DNA of 64,000 nucleotides from Hansfordia pulvinata (lineage: Eukaryota > Ascomycota > Sordariomycetes > Xylariales). Positions within the stretch are counted from its first letter, which is position 1. Each line of letters begins with the position of its first letter. The notes beneath the pieces were generated by a model, which saw only the letters and a program-made list of their open reading frames with translations, was not told the DNA's origin and made no database searches. Location of the stretch: positions 3,390,986-3,454,985 of the forward strand of contig BJKQ01000003.1 of the NCBI GenBank assembly GCA_006538405.1. The letters run 5' to 3'. Positions 48,543 through 61,303 of this stretch are shown piece by piece. A program made the translations under genes and the position numbers.

Positions 48543-51500
48543 TTATATCCTTCCTTTTAAATTATTTATCCTTAATTAATTAATATAAAAAAGTAAGTAA
48601 GCCTTAATATAAGCGTGGCCTTTATATTTCTTTATCCTTTTTTCTTTATTTTATTAATTATATTATTATATATTTAAAAATCGTGATAACGTAATATAAA
48701 TAAAAAGTGTAAATTCTTAATTACCTTTATTTCGTGTTTTAAAGTCGATATTATACTTTACTTTTATTATTATTTTAATAACCTTTATTATCGTATAATA
48801 TTTTTTTAAAGCGATTATTATAAATAATATATCGCGGTTAACCGATCTTATAATAATATTTAAATAGCTTTTACGTTAAACCGTATTCTTAAAAAAAATA
48901 ACCGTTTTTAATTAAAGGAGTTTAAAGTTAAAAAACATTTATTAATTACGTATTAATAACTTAATAAAGTAATATTAAAGCTTTAACGTCTTTATTAATA
49001 ATAAGCGTTATTAAAATCTTATAAGAGCGCTTTAATAACTTATAAAATTTCCACTTTAAATAAGCTTAAGGTTCTTAAATAAGCGGAGTTTTAAGCCGTT
49101 AAGGACACTTAAACGTTAAGTGTTTTAAGTATTATTAATTAAAATATAATCGGCCTTAACTTATCCTTTAATTTTAATTTACTCGGTTTAAGTGTTTTTA
49201 ATAAAATTATTTTAATAACCGTGAATAATTTAAGTGGTTTTTAAGTTTTTAAGTGTTTTTTAATAATAAGTAGCCTTTTTATTATATTAAGTACTTTATT
49301 ATAAATTTTTATTAATATAAATTTAATATTTCTTTAACCTTAAATTCTTAAACGTTAATATCGGCTTTAATTTTAATTTTAAGCTATATATTAACCGGTG
49401 TTAATTTTAATAATAAAACGTGAAATATTAAGTAAATTCTTATAATATTAAGTAACGATAATTTATAATTAATTAATAAAATAACCTTATTAATTTTAAA
49501 TAATCCGATTTTCTTAAAATTTAATTTATTATTAAGTTTTTTAATTTAAATATTTTTACGTAATAAATAAACCTTATCTCCTTTTTTAAAGGTCGGCTTT
49601 AACGATCGGCGGTTATTATAATATCGTTTTATACGTTATTAAATCGTTATAAGCTTTATATAAAGGTGTTCTTAAAGTGTTATAAGGTGTTTAACTTAAA
49701 TAATAGCTTTTAAAGTATTACCGTTAATTATTACTTATTATAATCTTTATAAGTTAAATTTATAATTTATATAAAAAGGTGATATCTTTATATCTTTATT
49801 ATTTAAATTATTATATACGAATTTTACCTTAAATAAAAAGGATACTTAATTATTTTATTTAAAGTTAATATAATATTATAAATATTACTTTAATATTTAA
49901 TTAAATCGTTTTATACAATTATTTATTTATAAGTAATATATTATTAATATCTTATATTACACTCCGAATTATTATATAAATAATTTTTAAAAATAAGTTA
50001 TAAAAAGCTTATTTTAATTTATAATAAGTTCTTTTAATAAATTATATTAATTAAATATAGTTTTATTTATAAGTTATATAATTTATATTACGGTTATAAT
50101 TTCCTTAAATAATTAAAACTTTATAAACTTAATAAGCTATTTTATATAAATTATAATATTATTATAAACGATTTTAATTATTAAGTTTATAAATAATAAT
50201 AACTTTATAATAAAGTTTATTAAAACCGATTTTTATACTTTATCCTTAAAAGGTATAAGTTAAAGTTCTTTATAAGGCTTATAATATGCTGCCTTAAATC
50301 GAATATATATACCGTATTCTCCGATTACCGTTTTAATTAATTTTTTAAGGTTTAAAAAGTCGTAATCGTATTATACTTATTATATAGTTTTTTAAATCCT
50401 TTAATAATTATAAGATAAATCTTTATAAATCGTTATAATAAGTTATTATTATAATAATATAAGTATAAATCGTTTATTATAAAAAAGTATAACTTTATTA
50501 AATTATTTAAAAAGGTTAAACCGCTTATTATTCGATAATACTTTTAAGCGTTACGTTTCTTATTATACTTTATAATTAAATTATTTTTCTTTAATTTAAG
50601 TGAGTTAAATTTATTATATTAAAATTAAGTTCTTATTTTTATTTTACTTTAAAATAATTTATAGTTTTATTATTAAATTTATTATAAAGTGGTTAAATTA
50701 CTTATTAAAAGCGTCGGCTTTAACATTCTTTTTACCTTTATAATATTCGATTTTAAAGTTAAACTTTAAAAGGATCTTTATTTATCGAATTTATCGTTTA
50801 TTAAAAACCTTATTTTTTATAAAGGCTATAAAATTCTTATAATTTATATAAATAATTATTAAAGTAAAGGTGCTACTTAAGTAATATCTTTATTCTTTAA
50901 ATACTTTAATAATAATTATAAGCTTTTTATCGTGTACCATATAATTAAGCTTTAATTTATTAAACTTCTTTAAAAAGTAAGCTATTAAATATAGCTTACT
51001 TATTTTATCTTATTATTTAAGTTATCCTTTTATAACGAAGTCGTTAACATCGGTCTTAACTTTTATAAGTTTATTAAGGTTAATTATAATTATAATAAGT
51101 TCCTTTAAAATTGCTTTTTTAAAGGTGTTAAATAAGGTTTAAAGTTCCTTATTTTATTTAAAAGGTTTATCCTTTTTAATTATATTAATTAAGGGCTTAA
51201 CGTGCTTATTAAATCCTTTAATAAATTATCAGTGAAAGTTCACGAATCTTAAGAATTTTTTAATATTATAAATACTTTTAAGAATAAGTTATTCTTAAAT
51301 AGCTTACACCTTACTTTATTATATTAACACCTTTCTTAATTAAATCGTGTACCTTATAAAGTCAACTTTTATTTAATAAAATTGACTTTTCTTTAAGTTA
51401 ATATAAAGGTTAATATTTTAAAGAGCTTAAAGGACTTACTTTATATAGCTTATATAATTTGCTTTATTTTTAAAGTAAATAAAAATATCGTTAAGGTATA

Positions 51501-54500
51501 TTATTATAAAGACGTTATAAAAAGGCTTAAAGATAATATTAATTATACTTTAAAAGTTAATTAAAGTATTTATAAGTTTAAAAGGTATTATTAAATATTT
51601 AAAGTGTCCTTTTAATGTTTAAAACATTATTTTCCACTTATCTTTTATAAGGATCTTAATAAGGTGGTAAGCGTTAAGTAAATTTACTATAATAAAGATC
51701 TTAACTTTATAAAAAAGGTTTTTTAATACTTTAATTAAAAGTAAAAGGTATCGGTTTTTAATAATAATATCGTTAAGTTATTAATAATTAATATATATCT
51801 TTTAAGATTTATCCTTTTTAAGTATAAATAAAATAAAGTAACCGGTTAATAATATAAACGGCTTAATATACCTTTTATTTAAATCTTATTATAACTTCTT
51901 TTTAAGCTTTATATATTATATTAAGTTTAATAAATAAACGGGTTTAAATATTAATTAAGCTCCATTTTTAAGTAATATCGCGTGGTTATAATTTAAATAT
52001 AACGGTAAGTTATCTTTTATATTAAACTTATTTTAAAATAATATTATAAATTACCGATACTCCTTAAATATTACTTATTTTAATAAGTAATCCTTTTTTA
52101 TTATTTTAATAATAACACGCTTTATAAATATAAATTTAAATCCGTTTAATAATAAAAGCGTTATCTTTAATTAAGTGTCGTGATCTCTTTTTAATATTTT
52201 TTATTAAAAACGGTTAATACTTTAATTAATTTTAAGATTTACCGATTATAATTAAGGTATTTTTAAGATTATTTTATTTAAAATATTAACGATGTTTAAT
52301 TAAAGTCTTATAAATCGATCTTAAATAATAATTAAAAAGGGCGTAATCTCGTGTTCGATTTATCTTTAAGTTTTCTTTAAATAACTCTTATTTATTATTA
52401 TAAATCGGTATAAAGCGTCTTTTTTATTTTATAATAATTTAAATTTATTAATAATTTATAATGATATTAAATTTCAAATCGATTTATTATTAATTAATAC
52501 TTAAATTCTTTTTAATCCGTAATATATTATTATATTAAATTATACGGCTTTATTTTTATTAAAGGCTTATTTTATTATATAAGTTCTTTTTATTTATTAC
52601 TTTAAATTAATAATAAGGTACTTTAATTTTTTAAGTGTTATTACGTTATTACTTATATTAAACCGTGTTATTAAAAGCTGCTTATAAAAGCCTCGCTTTA
52701 TTATAATTTAATATTTAAAAATAAAGTATATTATTTATCGTTTTATAATAATAATTTAATCGGTAAGTTATTAATATATTTTAAAGTCCGACTTTTAAGT
52801 ATTAACTTTTTAATTAAATATTATATTTACTTTACGAGTTTAACGCGTGTTACACACACGGTTCCTTTTAATAAGTTATAATATTATTTTAATTTCTTAT
52901 AAGGTATAAAGAGTGTTCCTTAATAAAATATAAAAGGTTTTATTAATATAAAGTAATTAAAGTATTAATAATATTATAATTTTTATATTAATTTAAGCGT
53001 TTTAACTTTTATAAGGAAGTAATAATACTTAACTTTATCGGTTAAGTGTTATTAATAAGTAATATAAATATAATTATATTATACGATCTCGCCGTGTTAA
53101 GCGTTATAAGGAATTAAGTCGTATATATTTTTATATACCTTTTTTAAGTCTTTTTCGTTTAAAATTATTATAAGTTTTTTCGTGTTATTAAAGGTCTTAT
53201 TATAATAAAAGAAATCTTCCTTTTTTTTTATTAAATAAATATTTATATAAGCTTTATACTTAATAAGTTTCCGTTACGTTATTTAATTTATTATAATTTT
53301 CTTAAAGGTATTCTTTAAGTTTAAATATAAGTGTCCACTTATAAGGCCTTTTTAAAGATTAAGCGTGTATTAATACGTTAATTATTACGTTTACTTTTTT
53401 ATTAAATATTCGTTATCTTATTATAAGATTATAATAATTTTTATAATCTTCGATTTATTTAATTAAATTTTATTAATCTTTTTAATCTTAAATAATACTT
53501 ATCTTAAAATAAAAAGCTTATTTATTCTTTATAATTACTTTAAAGATAAAGGAGTTAAGTAAGTCTTATTTCTTTTATAAAGTGGTCTTAATACGTTTTT
53601 AAGTTTTATCGTTTTTAACTTTTAATATATTATCGATAATATTATAAGGGTTATTATCGTATTATTTATTAAAAAACACGTATAATTAAGGGTTATTTAT
53701 AGATTCGTTAAAGAATTAAACTTTTTATTTTAAATAAGTAACTTATTCTTTTATTATAACTTATTAATATCCGTGCTTAAGGATTTAAAATATAATATTA
53801 TATTATATAATAATATTAAGCTTCCTTTAATTAATAGTTTTCACGATTACTTAAAGGATCTGTTTTAAGGAGTTATATTATATAAAGCCTTATTTATATG
53901 CTTTTTATTTTAATATATCTTTTAAGTTTTATAAAAGTATTATAATATTAAATATATTATAACCGATGTATCGTTATAAGGTTAAGTATATATAACCGAT
54001 TTAAAGAGTATTATAAGTCCTTTTTTAAAAGGTTTTAATTTATTAATTTACGTATCGTTTTTAATGTTTTATAACGTTATTAAACCCTTTTTATAAGATA
54101 TTAAAGGCAGCGTTAAATTTAAGGTTAAGGTTTAAATTATTATATACCTTATAAGTTATATAAACTTATTCTTTAAGTATAAAGGTTTATTTATCTTAAT
54201 TTATTATAACTTCTTTAATAACCTTAATATATTTATTAACTTATTTAAGTCGTTTAAGCGCTTTATAATCGTGCGTAATATACTTTAATTTATTATAATT
54301 ATAATACTTAAATGTTTTCTTATACTTATTATTAAAAGCACGGTTAATATTTATAAGTCTTAAGTATTACTTATAAAAAGTAAAGTAAGGCTTTATTCCT
54401 TTTTATCGTTATCGCCTTATATTTTATAATATATATTAATTATTTCCTCTTTTCTTACGGTGTCGCTTATAAAATTAAGAATTAATATAAATAACGGCCT

Positions 54501-55384
54501 TAATATACTTTATAAAATTATTTAATAAGTCTTATTTAATTAATTTATCTTTAACTTCCTCCTTTAATCTTTAATAAAACGTGAGAATCTTACTTTTTTT
54601 AATTAAATTAAGTTATGTAAAGATACGTTTAAAGTTTACAGCGTAAAGGGACGTTAAGGTTTTTTATTAAAGGTTAATAAGTTTTTTTTTAACTTATCGT
54701 TTCTCGTTTAAGTCTTAAAATAAGCCTTTAAGTTATTATTTTAATCTTATATAAAATATAAAGATCCTTTTAATCTTAATTAATTATTACTCTTAAGGTT
54801 TATCGATCACTTTAATAAGGTATAATTTAAATTAAATTAAAGCCTTTTTATAAAGAAATAATTTAATATAAATAACTTAATCTTTTTCGTTATTAAAATG
54901 TTTATATAATTAATAAAATACCTTTATTTAAGTTAAAAACCCTTAAAGTTACTTAAAGGTGCCGTTAAAGGTTTTAAAAGGGTTAATCTTAAGGTTAATG
55001 TTAATTAAAAGAGCCTTAATAATGCCTTTAACGCCTTATATAACTTTAATAAGTTAAGCTTATTAAAGTTCATTAATTATATTAATATACTTAATATAAG
55101 CTTATTATAATTACTTATTAACGTTCTTATAAGCTTAATATAAAGCTTATAATTAATCTTATAAAATACGAAGCTTATTAAGTAATTACTTATACTTACC
55201 TTTAATAAGATCGTATTCCTTTTTATTATTATTAACCCTTTTTATTTCTTTAATTAAGTTCTTTAAAGGCGTTTACGTTACCGGCTATTTAAAAGATCCG
55301 GGTCGGGATAACATCGTGTTAATCGGATATTACTTAAAGGTATTAACGGATAATTATTAAATACTTAAATAAAAGTAATTAAAA

Positions 55385-55902
55385 TATAACGATTTAAATT
55401 CTTTTTAAAAAAAATATAAAGTTAATTTAAAGGTTTATATTTTAAAAGAACACTTAAAAGGTCGTTTATTAATAAATAATAAGTAATTAATTAATAATAA
55501 GTAATTTAAAGTATTAAATAAATAGTAAATTATTATTAAAAGGTTACTTTTATTTAAGAATAACTTAAATACTTAAATTAATTATTAAAGTAATAAATAA
55601 TTAAATATATAAGAAAACCTTCCTTCTTTATATATCCTTTATTCCCTTTGTGATACCGTAACGGCTTATAATATTTTTATACCGGATTATTATAATCCTT
55701 TAATAGCTTATTATAATCTTAAATGGCTTACCGTGATCTTTTTATTTTAATAAATGATTATATTATATAACCTTATATTAATAATTTATATTTCTTACGT
55801 ATATGATTAAGTTAATATAGCCTTATACGATTATTAATTTATAAGTCTTTTACTTATATTAATATGGCTTATCTTACCGGCTTAATAATCGGGTTCGTAA
55901 CA
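55385..55902 (-). repeat. 5' LTR of the chromovirus (right copy)
   Basis: A 518-bp repeat matching the left LTR in length. On the minus strand its outer end keeps TGTTACGAACCC, the expected TG terminus, while the inner end has changed from CA to TA. Confidence 0.93.
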
Positions 55903-55907
55903 TATAA
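55903..55907. repeat. Target-site duplication, right copy (TATAA)
   Basis: Five bases after the right LTR; see the left copy at 48020-48024. Confidence 0.7.
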
Positions 55908-56370
55908 GTATATTAAAAGATGGTTAAGGTTAAGTAGGTTAAAATGATAAGCGTTAAAGGTCTTTATAAGTCTTAATAAAAAAGATTTTTAAAAAGCTTA
56001 AATTTTTAATTTTTTAAAGAAATTAAATTAAATATTATTAAATATAAATTTTAATAAGAATTATAATTAAATATTTTTTTATTTTAAAAAGATTTATATA
56101 TTAAGTTATTTAAAATTTATATAGTATTAAGTAGAAATTTAAATAGCATTAAGTAATAATAAGTATAGATTTTAATAGCTGGTTCTTAATAAGTAGCTTT
56201 TTTAGACTTTAAGTAACTTTAAGTCTTAACCCTTATCTAATAAGAATCTTAAGTACAGATGGTAATAAACCTTAGCATTAGGTCCTTACAGTTAAAACTT
56301 ATAAGTACTTTGTACCCTTAGGTCCAAATGGGTCCACTGAGTACTGGGTGATGGGTAGAAATTTGAAACC
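55908..56370. other. AT-rich flank of the retrotransposon
   Basis: Strongly AT-rich to about 56,290, then a quick return to balanced composition. It shares short words (AAGTACTTT, TTAGGTCCA) with the left flank of the element at about 47,973-47,990. No gene was recognised. Confidence 0.6.
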
Positions 56371-56976
56371 CTACCTGTAGAACTTGCGAACAATCTTCAC
56401 TAAGGTGTCGAACAAGGTTCCGAGGTCCCAGGGTTGAGGGTCTAACCCTATAAGCGTAGTGAAATCATCGTCGTCGAGGCCAGCCGGTATTAAGACCGCA
56501 AGGAGTCGATCGCGCTGGTTTTCCCACATTGGTTTATCGTCGATCGTCGGAGGGAATCCGCCGACGGGGTACACAAGGCCCCAGAGGACGTTGTTTACAG
56601 CCAGTTGGCCATTGTCGCTTAGGCGCAGATATTTCCTCCATTCATCGAACGTTGTTGGGTCAAGATCAGAGTTATTTTGAAGAGATCCTTAAGGCTTAAT
56701 CGAAGTTGGTCAGTGAACTTAATCAATCACATGTGGCTCGATCAGATGCAGCTTACTTCTCGGACGGTGGTTTGGTTCTCGCCCGGGTTGGAGGCCGTTA
56801 CTAGAAGCCCTATCAGGCTTGGAAAGCCTGCGCTCCGTCGGGCTGTTGACGCGGCGTTCAGCTTGGCCGACGGCGTCAGAGCCTCCTGAACTGGCCGCGC
56901 TCCGAGTGCTACCAGGTCCGGGAAGCGCAGTGGCAAGTGCTAGGCCAGCAGCCAGTAAGATAGTCTCAAATCTCAT
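56371..56976 (-). CDS. Predicted secreted protein in an AT-flanked gene island
   Basis: Two exons (56976-56757 and 56687-56371) join in phase to 178 residues. The intron (56688-56756) has a GTAAGC donor, a CTGAC branch-like element and an AAG acceptor. The N-terminus MRFETILLAAGLALATALPG is a good signal peptide, with likely cleavage near residue 19. A serine/arginine-rich, probably disordered stretch follows to about 75. The C-terminal part is a compact acidic and hydrophobic domain with PTTFDEWRKYL, GLVYPVGGFPP and LDDDDFTTLIGLDPQPWDL. The mature protein has no cysteine. I recognise no family. A TATA element lies 89-95 bases upstream. The gene sits in a GC-normal island of about 1.9 kb between RIP-mutated blocks, a setting often linked to fast-evolving effectors; that role is only inference. 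Confidence 0.7.
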
Positions 56977-58200
56977 AATGGATAGCAACTGGCGAGTCGA
57001 GATCCACGAGTGAAGGAATGGGGATTTGCTAACAAGACTGGACAGACAAGCGCTTGCGGGATCCTATATATGACAGGATCCTCCAACATCATAATGTACA
57101 CTGCGCGCGTATTGTACTCGGCAATCAGGATGGACAATGCGTTTAGTGAACTGAAAACTTTGTTTGGCGCCACAGCCCCTTTGCCTTCCGAGCTGAGCTC
57201 TATGCATCTATCTATTTTCTAAATAGCTCGGCTTGAGCTGCGCGTGCAACAAGGTGGTGACCCAGGGTCGCCCACAGACTAAGCAGCTCAGCTCAGCCTG
57301 GGCAACCCTGTGTCAGGGTGGCGAGTCAAGAATACCCGAAATTCAGCTACTCAGCTCAGAGCGCCACTCAGTCGCGGTGGCGTTCCAGGGCCGGGATCAT
57401 AGCGAGAGTCTTAGGAAAGCCCCAGCGCTGCGGCATTTATCACAGCGCAATCTGCAAATAAGTCGGAGCGACGGCTGAGAACGGCGCTACTACGAGCATT
57501 GGGTGTCATTATGCGCTGCTTGACGATTTACATAAAAAACCCGCCCGGAGTCAAAATCTGTTCCTACTTGCTCAATCGTAGTTTTGAGCGAATCCGCCCG
57601 AGCGCGAAGAAAACCCAATGTCAAGACGTTGCTGTTAGCTACAGAGTAGCACATGGGATCCCCGTATTCGATTTTCAAATTTCAAGACTTCGAGAACGAG
57701 CGCCTTAGACTCTATACCAGAGCTCTGTTCAGAGGGTCGGGCGAGTGATCAGGTCCACGATGACTAGAATTTGTAACTCATCGGCGGTGTATGGTTTGTT
57801 TCTCTTTTGTACTGCTGAATGTCCACCGGTCGCCAAGGCAAAGCCCACGAGTATGTATGAGGGCATTCTTGACGGCCGGGATAGAGAGCGTAACTGGTAA
57901 GGTAGGTCATGTAGGCACTGTAACCCCAGGAACTTTTGCCTTTAGTGGCATGTGCAATAAGGGGACTGAATGGCCAGAAAACCGCAGGGTCATGTAAGCG
58001 CTGCTTCACGCACCCGACGACTGAATCTGATTTGATGGGTGCCTCAAAGCCATCTAGTTCTCGCTAGCATCAGCTCACTTGATAACACACCTGTCATCTG
58101 CCCTGGGCCAGGAGTAGCCCGGTGGCGCTGGGCGTTGCGCTCGCATGGGCGCGTCGCTTAACATGAGTGAATAACCAGTTATAACACCGTGCTTTTAAAG
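56977..58200. other. GC-normal island right of the secreted-protein gene
   Basis: It contains the promoter of the secreted-protein gene. The remainder shows scattered short frames and CAGCTCAG-like words near 57,280-57,370, but no recognisable gene or transposon end. Confidence 0.5.
57065..57071 (-). promoter_or_regulatory. TATA element of the secreted-protein gene
   Basis: TATATAT lies 89-95 bases upstream of the ATG at 56976 and is flanked by two GGATCC words in mirror position. The distance is plausible for a fungal TATA box. Confidence 0.4.
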
Positions 58201-59149
58201 CAAAAAAAGCTTTCAGAATTGTACTACCTGGATCGAATAATAATAAAAGATAGCGGAGAATACAGTGTAGTGTAAAGCTTCGCTGTCAGCTTATATAGTA
58301 TTGAAATAGGCTTAATATGCCCGACTTATAAGGGGTTCTATAAGCGTAAAAGCAAAGTCGCGAGAAATGCCATATTTAATACACGTATATTATTATATAT
58401 AATAAGAATTAAATAACTTACTTAATTATATTAATTTAAGGCGCCGTAATAACACTTAATTAATAAAGCGTTAATAAGTGATATTACTTAAATTTTTATT
58501 TATCTTATAAACCGTTAAGCTTCTTAAAAGCACCGTATAAAAAGGTGATAATATCGTTAATAAATTAAATGCTATATAAACCGCTTAATTTTAACTTAAA
58601 AAAGGCTAAAATCCGTTTAATTAAAGTAATTTAATGATAAGATTAATAAGAATTTAAATATAAGGCAAAGAAATTATAAGGGGTTAAGCGTGAAAAAGGG
58701 TAAGCTATTTAAAGGGATTAAGGATAAAGAGATTCCTTTTATAAAAAGTGTTACTTTTAATATAAGGCTCGGTTTTTTTATTAAAATTTAATTAATTAAA
58801 AGGAAATAAACGCGAAATAATAATAATTAAATGCTTAAAACAAAGTTTTAAAAGAGTTATATATAATATAATATAATAAGTAAAAACTTAAGTGTGAATT
58901 TTTATATAAAGAAAAAAGGCGTGATAATTACGATTTATTATTACAAAAAGCGCGTTTTACATTTATTTATCATTATAAACTTTTAGTTTTACCTTTAAAG
59001 TAAGTATAATTAAACGATAAGCTTATCTTAATTTAATATTATACGTAATAACGTAATACCGTAATTATATAATATCGGAATATCGTAATAACGTATAAAA
59101 TTGGTTTATTATTACTTCTTTATTATTTAATTATTTTAATTTAAAAATT

Positions 59150-59515
59150 ATAATTCACGTAAATTTAACTTTTTATTCTTTTATTTTAATAAATTATATA
59201 TTTATTTCACTTATTTCTTTTATTTATATATCTTTTATTTTATTTATTTAACTTTTATTTTATTTAAGTAATCTTTTTCATTACTTATTTACACTCTTCT
59301 TTTTATTTATTAAACCGTTCTTTATATTTATTTAACTTATTATTATTAATTATTTAAACCTATTTTCTTATTTATTTAACCTTTTTCTCTTATTTAATCG
59401 GTATTTTTTATTTTATTTTACTTAAATCAATTTTTTATTTTATTTAATTAATATTTACTTTTAACTTTATGACTTTTCTTTTTAGCCTTTTACTTTTATT
59501 TATTTAGGTTTTTTT
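59150..59515. repeat. Degenerate TTTA/CTTTT-rich tract
   Basis: About 365 bases are composed almost entirely of irregular TTTA, TTTTA and CTTTT units with a strong T-over-A strand bias. This differs from the rest of the AT-rich block, where A and T are more evenly mixed. It may be a decayed tandem repeat. Confidence 0.55.
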
Positions 59516-60304
59516 GCCTATTTTTAAGGGAAGACCCGTTAAGATCTCTTTAAGCTCACGGCTGCTCTCCGAGGGCGCTTAAGACGAGCACTATGCAGTT
59601 AGCTGCAGCTGGTAACACCTGGCTTAAATATGTTAAGTAACTTAAGTTAATTCACGTTAATTAATCTACGTGACTCCGAATCTATATAAATTAGTTTATT
59701 TTACAAATTTAAAGTGTATTATATAAATTTCAGCTGTATTAAGTGTAAATTACCTTATAAGCTTAAAGATATTCATTTTATAAACTAAAAAAATGCGTTT
59801 AATGTTTCAATTCATAATACATTATAATTTTACGAGTATTATAAGTAAGTAAAGATACTTTAAATATCTTTTTAAGTTGTATTATTAATAAACTTACTTT
59901 TCACATACTTTTTAATAAAAGTATTTTAAATTCTTAAGGTTAAAGATATAACTTATATAATAAGTTTTAAATAACTTAATATAGCTTAAATAAATTAAGC
60001 GGGTAATTTAAAACATTTTATAATTACGTGGAATAATATAATAACTCGGCGTACGTACGTTAAGTGTAATTAAAAGAAAGCGCAGTATATTCGTAAAGTA
60101 AGATTAAACCTTACTTTATAAAAAGTAAACGGGCGTAACCCTTACGTATGTATATATATACGGTTTACTTAGAACTTATAAGTTTTATTACTTATTAAAT
60201 ACGGTAAGCGATTACTTAAGTTATCGGTATATACCCATCCCGCGACCCCTTATAAGCGGGAGCGGGCGATTTTTATTAATTAAAATTATAGTTTAAGTAA
60301 AAGC

Positions 60305-60385
60305 GTGTGCTTTAAACCCCCTTCATTTAAATGTGTGATTTTACTCCCTTTTATTAAAGTGTGCGCTTTACCCTTATTACTAAAA
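60305..60385. repeat. 28-bp minisatellite, about three copies
   Basis: Units at 60305-60332 and 60333-60360 are 28 bases each and begin GTGTG. A third, shorter unit at 60361-60385 begins GTGCGCTTTA. They diverge mostly by transitions. Confidence 0.65.
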
Positions 60386-60786
60386 AGAGGGGGCATTCAA
60401 AGTCTTAAAGATTAAAGCTAAGTTAAAAATTAATATTATATAAAGATAATAAATTTATATTATTTTTCGTTACCACCGGTAAAAGAAGGCGCGCGCGCCG
60501 TAAAATTGCTTTTAAACGTTTTTAATACTTATATAAATAGAATCCGCACCTTTTATTAATTGAATTTATTACACATAAAGGCTTATATAATAGCCGAAGT
60601 GCGACGTTAGTACGCGAGTGTTAAAGTGGTTAAAAAACGTTGATTTAAGCGAAAGGGGTAAAAAAAGAGTAATAACGACGTTTTTTAATCACTTTCAGCT
60701 TATAAATAAAAGGGAAGCTATAGTTTTTTAAAGGGCTTTAATTAATTTATAAATATAAGGAGTAAAGTACCGCCCGTATTAATGAT

Positions 60787-61303
60787 TGTAACGACTTAAA
60801 TTTACTTTAAAAAAAACATAAAGTCGGTTCAAGGTTTATATTTTAAAAGAACACTTAAAAGATCGTTTATCGGTAAATAATAAGTGATTTAATTAATAAT
60901 AAGCGATTAAAGTATTAAGTAAGTAATCAATTATTATTAAAAGGTTACTTCTATTTAAAAGTAACTTAAGTACTTTAATAAATGATTGATGTAATAGATA
61001 AATAAATATATAAAAAATCTTTTACCTTATATATCTTTTATTCCCTTATTAATATCTTTAATAGCTTATAATATTTTTATCTTAATTTATTACGATTATT
61101 TAATAACTTATTATAATCGTAAGTGATTTATTATAATCTCTTTATTTTAATAAGTGATCGTATTATATAATTTTAAACTTTATAATTTATATTTCTTATA
61201 TATATAATTGACTTTATATAGCCTTATATAATTAGTAACTTATAGGTCTTTTACCTATATTAATATAGCTTGTTTTATTAATTAAATAATCAGATTTATA
61301 ATA
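60787..61303 (-). repeat. 3' LTR of the second chromovirus copy
   Basis: A 517-bp LTR beginning TGTAACGACTTAA, alignable along its length with the two LTRs of the first copy. On the minus strand the tract AAAAAGGGGG just inside is a purine-rich tract and confirms orientation. Confidence 0.9.

Larger units (their letters stand above)
48025..55902 (-). mobile_element. RIP-degraded Ty3/gypsy chromovirus, full length
   Basis: A 7.9-kb LTR retrotransposon in extremely AT-rich DNA. The purine-rich tract lies inside the left LTR on the minus strand, so the element reads right to left. Minus-strand translation shows decayed domains in chromovirus order. RNase H is at 51037-51060 (KTDVNDFV), downstream of reverse transcriptase at 51475-51498 (YLNDIFIY where the family has YxDD). 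Integrase core remnants lie near 49,800-50,300, a GPY/F-like module near 49,400-49,580, and a chromodomain near 49,180-49,352. Stops occur throughout, and most changes are C-to-T or G-to-A, the signature of repeat-induced point mutation. No part is functional. Gag was not identified. Confidence 0.93.
58201..60786. other. AT-rich RIP-like block between island and second retrotransposon
   Basis: Highly AT-rich sequence without open frames. Its parent repeat was not recognised. Less AT-rich relics appear near 59,525-59,620 and 60,230-60,290. A T-rich TTTA-like tract and a 28-bp minisatellite are listed separately. Confidence 0.6.
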
